Below are positions 12,357 through 21,510 of a stretch of DNA of 64,000 nucleotides, piece after piece. The stretch comes from Siphonodentalium dalli. Taxonomy: Eukaryota; Mollusca; Scaphopoda; Gadilida; Siphonodentaliidae. The position numbers were made by a program, and so were the translations under genes. Location: NCBI GenBank assembly GCA_032622095.1, contig CP136068.1, positions 8,039,314-8,103,313 on the forward strand, written 5' to 3'. The notes under the pieces are model-generated. The model searched no databases, was not told the origin of the DNA, and was given only the letters and a program-made list of their open reading frames with translations. Position 1 is the first letter of the stretch, and every line of letters starts with the position of its first letter.

Positions 12357-13001
12357 GTTCTGTTTATCCACCGAACTTTATTTAAACGTACTTTATTGCA
12401 GTTTTTGTCCAAAAAAATCATCGCAAAATCCACTCTCCGTATATGGAATCAATTACCTACTTAGCGATGTTATCTGTATAGTAGAGACTAATTAATTATG
12501 CAACAATTTTGTATTCATGCGCACTCGTAAAATAAAATAGTTCCATTTAGTATTGTGTCTGAACTCTTGATTGATTTGGTGGAATGTGTAGTATACAATT
12601 TCCAAATCAAGTTCCCGTCAAACAATAACACAAAACCGTATCGAATTATGATAGACTTGTGTTTTAAGACTAAACACATGAATCGTGGAAAGGCGGACTT
12701 TTCGAACTTACGAAGAGTACGGTTGCACTCGGTGCAATAAGTACACTGCCATCCATTTCGAGATAGGGGCGCATGCAATATTGGTGACTAATTTCACTAA
12801 AGATACTACGTCAACGAGATTCTAGTGATTATAATTTTAATCTCATGAAATAACAATATCGCCATATGTTATTGATTAATCGTCCGTTTTAGTATATAAT
12901 AACAATTAAAACAGTAAACTCCAACAATAAAGTCAACTTCCCTCCAAGGATATGGCCTCGTCCAGAGTTAGGAATTTTCATCATGAAATCATAACAAAGT
13001 T
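12357..13001. other. Non-coding flank of the Crypton relic
   Basis: No gene recognised. It may contain the 3' end of the Crypton element, but Cryptons lack terminal inverted repeats, so its edge cannot be placed by eye. Confidence 0.4.
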
Positions 13002-14733
13002 TCAGTTCGGATTTTGAGGATTAATATACATGTTTTGTATGGCAATGGTGTTAGCGTGGAATACGCTTTGAAGCATCGATTGGATGTTCTGCGACATAGA
13101 CAGGTTTGTACTTGAATTATTAGTGTTTATGGACATCGAATTGAGAACTGAGTTTGATGATGCCGATTTTCGAGGGTCAGTGCCAGTGGAAGTGTCATTG
13201 TTTTCAGCCTCAGGTAAACACACAGCAGTGCTTGATGTTTTATCTGACTGGATAGATGATGTGGAATTGCTCAGTATCAGCGAGCAATGTTCTTTCTGTT
13301 GATCTGATATATATGAGTAATTGTTAATTGATGCCAGATTTTTGTGGCCACTGATGTGAGCTATATCTGTAGGTGCCACGTTATTTTTAGGCAGTTTTGC
13401 CACCAAAACTTTTCCGGGCACTGGTGTTGGTTAATCTTTTCCCGTTATCAATGTTTGCATTAAGTGTCATCCTGTCCATAATTTCTGATAATTTCCGTTC
13501 ACCAACACGTTGCTTTTTGAACCACATGTCGGTAGGTTTTGTGACGGGAACTGTTCTTGTCGCAATATAAAATGGGTCACTATCATTCTTATAATCAGCT
13601 GGCCTCTTTGATGCAAATAGTTTATATATATATATGGGATTTCGATCATTTTCTATTCCTGTGGAATACATTCGGGGAGATGATTCACGAACATTTCTTA
13701 TGTTGGCCCCTGTTCTCGTTTTTGTTTGTCTTTCATTGATTTTCATGTACTCCTTTCCATTCGAATCTTTGTGTAGTGTCACATTACCCCAGCACAAATT
13801 GTAATGTTCTTTTACTGCACGCAAACCAAAATGAATGCTATGGTTGAACCAAAGGGTGAGCAAAATACTTTATGGTGTGCTAGATCCTAGTTGTCCAATC
13901 TCATACAACTTTGTGATTTCCTCGTCAGATATGGGATCTGACCTATTCGGCTTGTTTCCTTTCCCAATCTTCTTTAGTTGTTTCTGTTGTGCATCTAGGG
14001 TTCTTCTCTTTGTTATGAGGCAGTTGTCCTTTGATCCAATAATAGTTGTGCCATACTTATGGCGCCGGGGATGACGATCAACACTGGATATTATCCCCCG
14101 AAGCGTGGACGGTTCGTACTCCTCGCCATCTCTTCTCCTAACTGATAAGAGGAACCTTGATAGAAGAAGATCAAGGTCCTGGGGTGGAATTTCGTGCAGT
14201 TCTCTTCTTTCGCCTTGTTGATTGAAAAATTCTACAACAATTTTCAAATCATACGTAGATTTTTTCGCAGTGTTTTTATTTTCTTGTTCATTAATAAATC
14301 TCTGTACATTGTCATCATCGATTTCAAGAAAATTCCGCACGGTTCCTTCATTTGTTGTCGTCATTTCAGAATCAGATTCAGATGCATCAATGCCATCATC
14401 ATCACATTCAGTTTCAGTAGTACTATTCATTCTGCTACTATTCGGTATAATGGGAGTGGTCATACTGCTCGCACTAGAGGTAAGGATAGCATTGTCCAAT
14501 GGTAATGTTGTTAATTCTGAATCGGAATTTAATTGTTCATTATGATTATCCCTCACCGATTCGTGGATTGTGATAACTTCATGTCCATGATGAAAAATAG
14601 TTTTATCTGGCTTTATATTATTATCTTCTTCTTCTTCCTCTTCATATGGGACAGCAAACATTTCTTCCAAATCACCAAATTGCTCCATATTAATCAATTC
14701 ATCAGAAATATCACTGCTCAAATTTAAAGACAT
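13002..14733 (-). pseudogene. Broken Crypton-type tyrosine recombinase (DUF3504-like)
   Basis: One continuous frame, interrupted twice, reads as a Crypton recombinase. A plausible start is the Met at 14733 (MSLNLSSDISDELINMEQF). An acidic N-terminus leads to a SAM-like DNA-binding region with LLSRFLLSVRR and YEPSTLRG, then a basic patch (KGNKPN). The catalytic half has the box I arginine in FGLR, the motif NTSARK where relatives have NHSARK, then SGHKNL and the tyrosine in NNYSYIS. A Ser/Asn-rich tail follows. Breaks: an in-frame TAA at 13870-13872 (probably from GAA, since the frame continues straight into LLTLWFNHS), and a one-base shift in an A-run near 13410, after SARK. The histidine of box II is replaced by threonine. 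Such enzymes integrate circular DNA through a 3'-phosphotyrosine. This copy is almost certainly inactive. Confidence 0.85.
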
Positions 14734-14856
14734 TTTCGTAGACTTTGGCAGATTAGCAATCACTGCAGTATAGTGTACTGTAGCAGACGTACTTTGTACT
14801 GAAATTGCATTCACTTCCGACTTCACTCTCATAAAAATAAAATATAATAGGTTCAA

Positions 14857-15775
14857 AAAGTCAAATATTTGCCTGCAATGAAACCGACGAGTGATTTAAT
14901 TAACGTTCATTATCACTCGAACCTCGTATAATTTTTTTTAGATTTTTTGTTTATTTTTCTCGGGATGATTTTTGATCCGCGAAAATCGGCGATTTGTTAT
15001 TTTGAGTTCGAAGAACAAGCTATTTTGCGCTCTCAATTTTTTTTAATTTATTGGAATTAAATAATGTGGGACTTAATTTAATTTGTCATGTATGAGTGGT
15101 CATATCGTCTGCGTGAAATATGAGATTAACAATTTATTGGGGATGCAATGACATTTTTTCTCAGTAAAACTTTTCATTTTATCGGGTTTCTAAGGACGCT
15201 CTGTAGTAACCGAAGCGATAGCATTGGTCAGTTAAACGACGTCAGAGCCAACTGTCGGAGGTCAACTCCCCAAAGTTCCGTGACCTCCTCATTTGCATCA
15301 TTTTCAGTTTATCTGTCTAGTGGAGATTGCTTTATCCGCCTAGTAGACGGATAAATGCGTGGTTTAACTGACAGGCGTTATACGTATAGTAGAGAGGGGT
15401 GGGAGGTGGATAAAACTCATTAACCCCAACATTGTTTAGTCGTTTCCGGCCGAAGGCCGGGTAGGATGGTCGGACTGCAGTGTGCAAGTCCCTCACCCTT
15501 TCTTGATGTTTCGATGAAGATCGATCGTTGTATGTGTTGTTGCTGTTGTTGCGGAGGCTGACCGGAGGCAAAGTGAGGTGGAGTTGTTTAGCTTTTGTTG
15601 GTTGCTTTAACTTTTTCTTTTCTTATTTTTCGGTTGTTCTGTTTGTACGGTTGATTGTGCAATTAGTCTCCTTGATTTTTCTATTCTCTTTGATTTCTCT
15701 TTACTTTCTATTTCTGCCGTTTTTGAGTTCTTAGTTGTTTCTGCTACTTCGGCGAGTAGTTCAGCTGTTTCTCTT
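14857..15775. other. Flank between Crypton and basic ORF, no gene assigned
   Basis: Plus-strand T-rich sequence with short frames only. It may include ends of the Crypton insertion or untranslated parts of the retroelement suspected at 15.9-16.4 kb. Confidence 0.35.
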
Positions 15776-15882
15776 TTACAGTTTACTATCCACCGCTTGT
15801 TGGCTTCTTGTTGTTCTTGATCGGATGCTTACAGTTTACTATCCACCGCTTGTTGGCTTCTTGTTGTTCTTGATCGGATGCT
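15776..15882 (+). repeat. Exact 53-bp tandem duplication
   Basis: Two adjacent copies of a 53-bp sequence beginning TTACAGTTTACTATCCACCG and ending TTGATCGGATGC. No difference was seen between copies, which points to a recent slippage or duplication event. Confidence 0.85.
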
Positions 15883-15889
15883 GTTGTTG

Positions 15890-16321
15890 TTATGGGAGAG
15901 GCAGGTGAAGGCTCCGGGTCGATGCATTCCGGAGTCTTCGGGATAAATGCGGAGGTGTCCGCGTCAGGCCGGGCTGGTGGAGCCGGTGAGAGTCCAACAC
16001 CATTTCAAACTGCGCAGGGATATCGGCTGTACGGGAGGAATCGTCTGGTGGAGCATCAGTCGTCTTCCTCGCTTTCCACGCGGCCAATCTCTTTGCGTCT
16101 TTCTTCTCCCTGAGTGGTGTCTTTTTCTTGTGCTGAGACTTCCTTTGTTGATACTTCCCAGCTAATTTGGCGGTCTCCAGTCCCTTCTTGGTAGGGAGCC
16201 CTGATAAGGGCTTTGCCGGGGCGGACTGGAAGTCCAAAATTATCTGGAATCCGACTTTGTGAGCGTGGAGTGTCCAGTTCTCACAAGACGCAGCATGCAT
16301 GAATTCCAACGCGGTGATCAC
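15890..16321 (-). CDS. Basic ORF resembling a retroelement ORF1/Gag fragment
   Basis: A 143-codon frame on the minus strand. The open frame continues upstream of the annotated Met for several dozen codons, so the true start is unsure. Residues of about 15-35 (ENWTLHAHKVGFQIILDF) are followed by a long Lys/Arg-rich stretch (QQRKSQHKKKTPLREKKDAK, then RLAAWKARK). A WTL...G...DF block before a basic RLAAW/ERK segment is reminiscent of short nucleic-acid-binding ORFs carried by invertebrate retroelements. No reverse transcriptase lies adjacent on the same strand. Function is not recognised with confidence; a chance frame over a GC-richer patch is the alternative. Confidence 0.35.
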   Translation of the reverse strand: MITALEFMHAASCENWTLHAHKVGFQIILDFQSAPAKPLSGLPTKKGLETAKLAGKYQQRKSQHKKKTPLREKKDAKRLAAWKARKTTDAPPDDSSRTADIPAQFEMVLDSHRLHQPGLTRTPPHLSRRLRNASTRSLHLPLP

Positions 16322-16764
16322 ATCTCGGGTATTAGCGTTGCAGATTTCATTATGATCATAAGAACTGGCGATGCGTGCTCTCTGGTGATGGTAATGATGA
16401 TCGTGAATTGTGGTGTGAACCCAACATACGTACCAACTTTGAGTTTTCTACTCCAACTCCTACTCAATCATTTACGCCATCGGATGTATACTATCCTGGA
16501 GATTCTAGATAGCTGTGGTTCGCTCGGCGTTTTATTTATAGATAATGGGTTTTCCGGTTGTTTTGGGACGCGTTAAAATTTGTAGTTTGACCCCCGAGTC
16601 CGGTAAAAGGTGTAGTTGGAATTTCAATTCCGTTTATTGTCGTTGATTTTGGTTTGTGATAAGCTATGCCAATTACAAATAGAAGAAATGGAAAATGCGT
16701 ATGTGAATTAAATTTTAAAGAGTGTAGTCTGAGACAACCGAGTCAGCCACCGGTTCGTTAACTA

Positions 16765-16888
16765 GGTTCCCGAATTAGCGGAGGTCCCCTAAAATGGTCG
16801 AAATATGTTGATTTTAATGAGGGAACGGGTGCGTATATGTCAATGGATACGTACCTTTAAACAAATAACGACACGATCATCATAAGAG
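16765..16888 (+). repeat. Dispersed repeat, copy 2 (partner at 3212-3345)
   Basis: Same word order as the copy at 3212-3345, ending AACGACACGATCATCATAAG. Immediately followed by an (ATC)n microsatellite. Confidence 0.75.
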
Positions 16889-16902
16889 TGGTTTGTTATA
16901 TT

Positions 16903-16941
16903 AATCATATCATCATCATCATCATCATCATTATCATCATA
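16903..16941 (+). repeat. (ATC)n microsatellite
   Basis: About twelve ATC/ATT triplets in a row, with occasional interruptions. Confidence 0.9.
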
Positions 16942-17099
16942 ATACGGAACAAGTCTTGCGACTTTTCGTCCCAATAACATTATTTGCAATGTTTGTTTAC
17001 AAATATATGTAGATCGTCATTCGATATTTACTTGTGAGTCACTTGAACATTTTATGTGTCGTCGAGCTCGTATTTTATATAATAGAAGAATGAGTCTGC

Positions 17100-17570
17100 G
17101 TATATTTTAAATTGATCGAGTGTTGGAGCCTCAACAGCGAAGCCTGGCAGAGTTCCAGCTATTTACCAACCTCTGACTTGTTAACAATGTAGCTTTTTAT
17201 GATGTCCTCTTGTTCTTCCTGGCATTGATATTGTAATGACCATTCAACAGTTTATATACCTCGATTAGATCTCCTCTAAATCTTCGATATGTTAAAGACA
17301 TCAGATTGAATCTTATCATTCGGTATCAGTAGCATAGAGTTTTGATTTGACGAACTAGTTTCGTTGCTTTTCTTTGTATTTCTCAAACACAATGCTTTGA
17401 TATTTGTGATGTGCGCTCCATGTATAGTTACAGTATTCGATTATAGGTCTGACCATGCTTATGTAGCGCGATTATAAAGTTTCGATGTCCAATTTCGTGA
17501 AAGTTCTATTGGCTATGCCGATGATTTCAGAAGCTTTACTGCTTTAGTATATTGTAGGAAGGCTAATCTG
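17100..17570 (-). pseudogene. Degenerate LINE reverse-transcriptase C-terminal region
   Basis: Read on the minus strand, fragments in shifting frames follow the order expected downstream of the polymerase core in CR1/jockey-type LINEs. They are GIANRTFTKLDIETLYNRAT, then RPIIEYCNYTWSAHHKYQSI with an EKYKEKQRN block, then SLTYRRFRGDLIEVYKLLNG, then a short tail. The RPxxEYxxxxWSP-like and YRRxRGDLIExYK blocks are diagnostic of this region. Several stops and frameshifts interrupt it and the polymerase core is absent, so it is an old fragment. Confidence 0.75.
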
Positions 17571-18400
17571 GCCATGTAAAATCGAGCTATAGCGATGTGA
17601 TATCTCGCAGGACAACACTTTTCGGGTTTTCTCGGGGTGTGTATTCGCTGGATGTCGTTTAGTCACAGTATATATTCATGTGACCACTATATTTCATATT
17701 ATAATTTATATTTATAGCTATTAATATTATCTTGAGGGCGTTACCATTTCTGATTATGGTTTTCTTGTAAAACATGCTAGTCGGTATATTCGATAATGAC
17801 ATTACACCGCGGGTAATGAAATATATCCGTCTTACCCATAAGAAAAGACGCCGATTCACAGGTGCCGCAACCTGATGGTTTGGCCCCAGAGCGCAGCGGG
17901 GGGGGGGGGGGGGTCAACATTTATATCCTATATATTGCCGATTTCTAGGCTCAGCTATGTACCTGTTATATGTTCTACCTGTATATATGTGTATCTTCCT
18001 GTTGCTATGTTAATTGACATATCATGTTTATGTAATGTATTGAATATGTGTTAAACGGACATGGCTCATTTGAACCTGCCCATTTTTTGTTTGAGCGACA
18101 GATACGATAGGTCGATAAATAAACGAACTATTGATATACCGGCCTCATACGCTCTGAAAAACACTTGCCAAACTCACTGCCATTTTTCAGCCGTTTTCAA
18201 CTTTTCGCCAGAAGTCAGACATACGCTCTTTATTGCTACCATATCAGGAATAGACTACCACGGAACGCTCTTTTCTGTATCATATCGTGCAAATGGCTGT
18301 TTTGTGTTTGGGACCCAAACACCGTATTCACAGTTGTATTTTTCATTTCTTCAATGCTTCTTTTTGGGTTACATAATGCTCGCAGAAAGGTAGTACTATA
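17571..18400. other. Non-coding, with a poly-G tract
   Basis: Contains an uninterrupted poly-G tract of about 15 bases near 17899-17913. No gene recognised. Open frames at 18061-18491 end inside the palindrome and have no domain signature. Confidence 0.4.
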
Positions 18401-18551
18401 CAGTTATCGCCCGCGATTGAGTGAGACACGGGGATTTGTCGCCCGCTCGAAACCTGGAACGTCACCCGAGGGCCGCCAGGCCCGAGGGTGACATTCCAGG
18501 TCGAGAGCGGCGACAAATCCCCGTGTCTCACGAAAACAAGGGTGATAACTG
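18401..18551. repeat. GC-rich long palindrome, copy 1
   Basis: Arms of about 75 bp run from CAGTTATCGCCCG to GGGTGATAACTG around a short GCCGCCAGGC centre. They share GAGACACGGGGATTTGTCG, a GCTCGA/GAGC block, and a TGTCACCC-type block. Arm identity is high but not perfect. No promoter-like module like those of the other copies was found upstream. It begins a larger duplicated segment: the 400 bp that follow (18552-18960) recur at 19659-20000. Confidence 0.85.
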
Positions 18552-19093
18552 TTTTGTTATCTGACAATGGAGTACACACGAACCCTCTTAATAGCAGGCA
18601 TAAATGCGCGCATATATTCTTTAATCCAGTTCGAAAAGTTAATTTTATGTTGGAATCATCGCTATTTAGAAAATAAACATTTATAATCTGGATCAATTAA
18701 CAGACCCGTCATTTGCGCAGATATTCTCCGGTCAGTTTGCTGGTTGCATTGTGGCAATCGGTTCACGGAAAGAGGAGTAAAGCAATTTCGAAGTTGAGTA
18801 GCCATGCAGCGAAATGTTCGGTTTCGTTTCAAATGAGCCTGAAGATGCCGACAGACGTGTTAATTTCCAGAATGCTAAAATGTGGAACTAACACGTTGCA
18901 GTAGTGCAAAAAGAAATTGCCATCTGTCACAGATCGTTACGCAACATACGGGTATTCTCTGAAGTCTGATGAATGTATTGAAGAAAGGAAATAATCAATT
19001 GATAAACATCAAAGAGTGGCTATTTGATCTAGTACATAAACGTAGTTGTAACGTATGTACATCGTATGTGCAATAGTCTGCAGCATACCAACT
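18552..19093 (+). repeat. Segment A1, duplicated at 19659-20000
   Basis: Shared with A2: TGTTTTGTTATCTGACAA, AGTACACACGAACC, ATTCTTTAATCCAGTTCGAAAAG and GCTATTTAGAAAATAAA blocks, down to the AAAAAGAAATTG block near 18909. A1 carries extra sequence before the B1 segment starts. No coding potential. Confidence 0.75.
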
Positions 19094-19507
19094 ACATAAT
19101 AAGGTTTATCTATTTGTCCCACGGTCTTTATTATTGATATACAAAGGTCCAATATGAATATTACACCTTATAACAGATGTGTGTCTGTGATAACACCATT
19201 TATACATAGCGTGCTTTAATTGCAAATAAAAAAACTCACAATAATGCAAATTAGCAAACACCACAGTTCGCGGTTGTTATGAAACAGTGGGGTTTATAAA
19301 AACAGTGTTTTTCGAAATTATCAGAGAGCTTTCAGATAATCTCTGCGCGGTGAGTTCTTCGTAGTTCTATGTTTACTGGTAACAGCTGAGCGGTCAATAA
19401 CTGAGGCAATGTTACCCTCGAGGGTAATATGGTGATTTATCGCCCGCCATGTGACGCACTCTCAGCCAATCAGAAGAGAGGAAAATGGGATGAAGGATAA
19501 CAATATA
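19094..19507 (+). repeat. Segment B1, duplicated at 20004-20344
   Basis: Begins CATAATAAGGTTTATCTATT and includes the octamer-TATA module at 19244-19300, plus a conserved 75-bp block ending TTACCCTCGAGGGTAATA. Its last part (about 19432-19503) carries GTGACGCACTCTCAGCC followed by CCAATCAGAAGAGAGG, and recurs at about 21440-21510. Confidence 0.75.
19244..19300 (+). promoter_or_regulatory. Octamer-TATA promoter-like module 1
   Basis: ATGCAAAT at 19244-19251 is followed by TAGCAAACACCACAG. TATAAA is at 19295-19300 after GTGGGGTT. The octamer-to-TATA spacing is 51 bp, identical in the other two modules. The long palindrome of copy 2 starts 213 bp after the TATA start, so a transcript would run into it. 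Pol II or type-3 Pol III use cannot be told from sequence alone. Confidence 0.5.
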
Positions 19508-19658
19508 CAGTTATCGCCCGCGATTGAGTGAGACACGGGGATTTGTCGCCCGCTCGAGACCTGGAATGTCACCCGAGGGCCGCCAGGCCCGAGCGTGACA
19601 TTCCAGGTCGAGAGCGGCGACAAATCCCCGTGTCTCACGAAAACAAGGGTGATAACTG
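19508..19658. repeat. GC-rich long palindrome, copy 2
   Basis: Nearly identical to copy 1, with a few substitutions (for example CTCGAGACC for CTCGAAACC). Same arm length and centre. Lies downstream of promoter-like module 1. Confidence 0.85.
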
Positions 19659-20003
19659 TTTTGTTATCTGACAAAGGAGTACACACGAACCTCCTTAATA
19701 GCAGGCAAAATTCGCGCATATATTCTTTAATCCAGTTCGAAAAGTAAATTTTATGTTGGAATCATCGCTATTTAGAAAATAAAACATTCATAATCTGGAT
19801 CAATTAACATACCCGTCATATGCGCAGCTATTCTCCGGTCAGTTTGCTGGTTACATGGTGGAAATCGGTTCGCGGAAAGAGGAGTAAAGCTGGGTTTCGT
19901 TTCAAATGGCCTTGAAGACGCCGACAGACGTGTTCATTTCCAGATTGCTAAAATGTGAAACTAACACGTTGTAGTAGTGCAAAAAGAAATTGACATATGT
20001 CAC
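19659..20003 (+). repeat. Segment A2 (copy of A1)
   Basis: Diverged and shortened copy of the sequence following palindrome 1. It ends at the AAAAAGAAATTG block before segment B2. Confidence 0.75.
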
Positions 20004-20153
20004 TGCATAATAAGGTTTATCTATTTGTCCCACGGTCTGTAATATTAATATAAAAAGGTCCAATAGGAACATTACACATTATAACGGATTTGTGTCCGCC
20101 ATAACACCATTTATACATAGCGTGCTTTAATTGTAACTGAAAAAAACACAATT

Positions 20154-20210
20154 ATGCAAATTAGCAAACACCACAGTTCGCGGTTGTTATGATACAGTGG
20201 GGTTTATAAA
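20154..20210 (+). promoter_or_regulatory. Octamer-TATA promoter-like module 2
   Basis: ATGCAAAT at 20154-20161, TAGCAAACACCACAG, then GTGGGGTT and TATAAA at 20205-20210. Spacing is again 51 bp. Palindrome 3 begins 140 bp after the TATA start. Confidence 0.5.
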
Positions 20211-20344
20211 AACAATGTTTTCGAAAATTGTTAGAGAGCTGTGAGAGTGTCCCTGCACGTTGAGTTCTTCGTAGTTCTATGTTTACTGGTAATAGCTGAG
20301 CGGTCAATAACTGAGACAATGTTACCCTCGAGGGTAATAATATA

Positions 20345-20493
20345 CAGTAGTTGCCCGATGTCGAGGGAGACATTGAGATTTGTCACCCGCTCGAGAACGG
20401 AATGTCTCCCGAGGAGCACAGCTCCGAGGGAGACATTCCGTTCTCGAGCGGGTGACAAATCTCAATGTCACCCGAGAAGAAGGACAACAACTG
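20345..20493. repeat. GC-rich long palindrome, copy 3 (diverged stem)
   Basis: The same architecture, with both arms changed together relative to copies 1 and 2. GACATTGAGATTTGTCACCC replaces the GACACGGGGATTTGTCGCCC-type arm, and the right arm carries the matching complement. The central 110 bp pair almost perfectly around GAGGAGCACAGCTC. Open frames over it on both strands (up to 203 codons) are palindrome artefacts. Confidence 0.85.
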
Positions 20494-21180
20494 TTTTGTT
20501 ATCCGATTATACAAGAGAAAAATATCCTTGCCATCCACATGCACGATGTTGCACTGAGTCACGAGTGCTTTCTTTCCGGATTATGTATATTTTCAGTAAC
20601 TACTTATCGTTCTGTTCCATAAACGATAGTCAAGCCGTTAAGCGTTTGATAGTCAGCGTTTATTTACGATCATTTTGGTGGTTAAATCGTCAATATCGGT
20701 CCATGCAGTGTAAACCAATAAGCCATATAGGTATGTTATCACCTTCTGCAATGTGTAATATTCAATGTCGCCTTGCGCGCGGAATTTACTCGCGATGTTC
20801 CTTTCATAAGGGTCTTCTCCGAAAGCTATTGGCAAGTTGTCGATTTCATTAATGTACATTCATATGTGTCAGTGCTCCCAAGTCCATGGCGATCCTCACA
20901 CAAAATACTTCTATGATCACATTTCAGACATCGCGGAGCGGTCTTATATCATGGATAAGCTTACAGTACCATTCATTTGCGACAAACGTATGCATTACGT
21001 TGTCTACCAGCAAACATGTATAACCAACCAACCTGAAGAAATCCACTCTTTCAATCTTGCACCATATGTCGACATGGACATATTGAATCACCGAGATGTT
21101 TCGATGTAAAAAGTACATAATAACGCTTGTCCGATAAAAGTATCAACTTAAAAGTTCGAATATTAGTGTTCACCAAATAT
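20494..21180. other. Spacer between palindrome 3 and module 3
   Basis: No domain recognised. A 90-codon plus-strand frame (20837-21109) has ordinary composition but no known motif, and no related copy in the array. Confidence 0.35.
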
Positions 21181-21237
21181 ATGCAAATTAGCAAACACCA
21201 CAACTGGTGTGTTTTGCGAATCCGTGGGGTATATAAG
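21181..21237 (+). promoter_or_regulatory. Octamer-TATA promoter-like module 3
   Basis: ATGCAAAT at 21181-21188, TAGCAAACACCACA, then GTGGGG and TATAAG at 21232-21237. The DNA between the two boxes is largely different from modules 1 and 2, yet the 51-bp spacing is kept. A 56-bp palindrome starts 93 bp after the TATA start. Confidence 0.5.
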
Positions 21238-21324
21238 ATCTATGATTTTTAGCACATTATAGTGATGTGAAATAGATGAGTTACTGCATTGTGTTTGGAG
21301 ATATTCTTGCATTATAACATCAGG

Positions 21325-21510
21325 CGGGCGACAAAAACAATGTCTCCCGGCTCAGCGGGCGACAGTGAGATTTGTCGCCCGGCACGTGACAGCAAATGGG
21401 CCAATCAGAAGGGTGGAAAATAGGAAGGAGGGTAACAAGATGATTTACGGCCCGCCATGTGACGCACTCTCAGCCAATCAGAAGAGAGGAAAATGGGATG
21501 AAGGATAACA
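21325..21510. repeat. Short palindrome 4 and CCAAT-containing repeats
   Basis: 21325-21380 is a hairpin (GGGCGACAAA ... TTTGTCGCCC with an inner TGTCTCCCG / GCGGGCGACA pairing) using the vocabulary of the longer palindromes. It is followed by two related blocks, each with GTGAC, a CCAATCAGAAG box, GAGGAAAAT-type sequence and GGATAACA-type sequence. The second is a copy of 19432-19503. Confidence 0.7.

Noticed and set aside
18343-18696. 117- and 85-codon minus-strand frames sharing residues (also 19462-19719)
   Set aside because: Their similarity comes from the duplicated palindrome and A segment. There is no domain and the ends differ.
20241-20852. 203-codon open frame on the plus strand
   Set aside because: It has no ATG start and crosses a nearly perfect palindrome, where both strands stay open together. 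The paralogous unit at 19.3 kb stops after about 30 codons.
19244-21237. Histone gene cluster, suggested by octamer, CCAAT and TATA boxes
   Set aside because: No histone-like reading frame or histone 3' stem-loop was seen after any module.
18401-21380. CRISPR-like array
   Set aside because: The repeats are few, long, palindromic and hundreds of bases apart in an evidently eukaryotic sequence.
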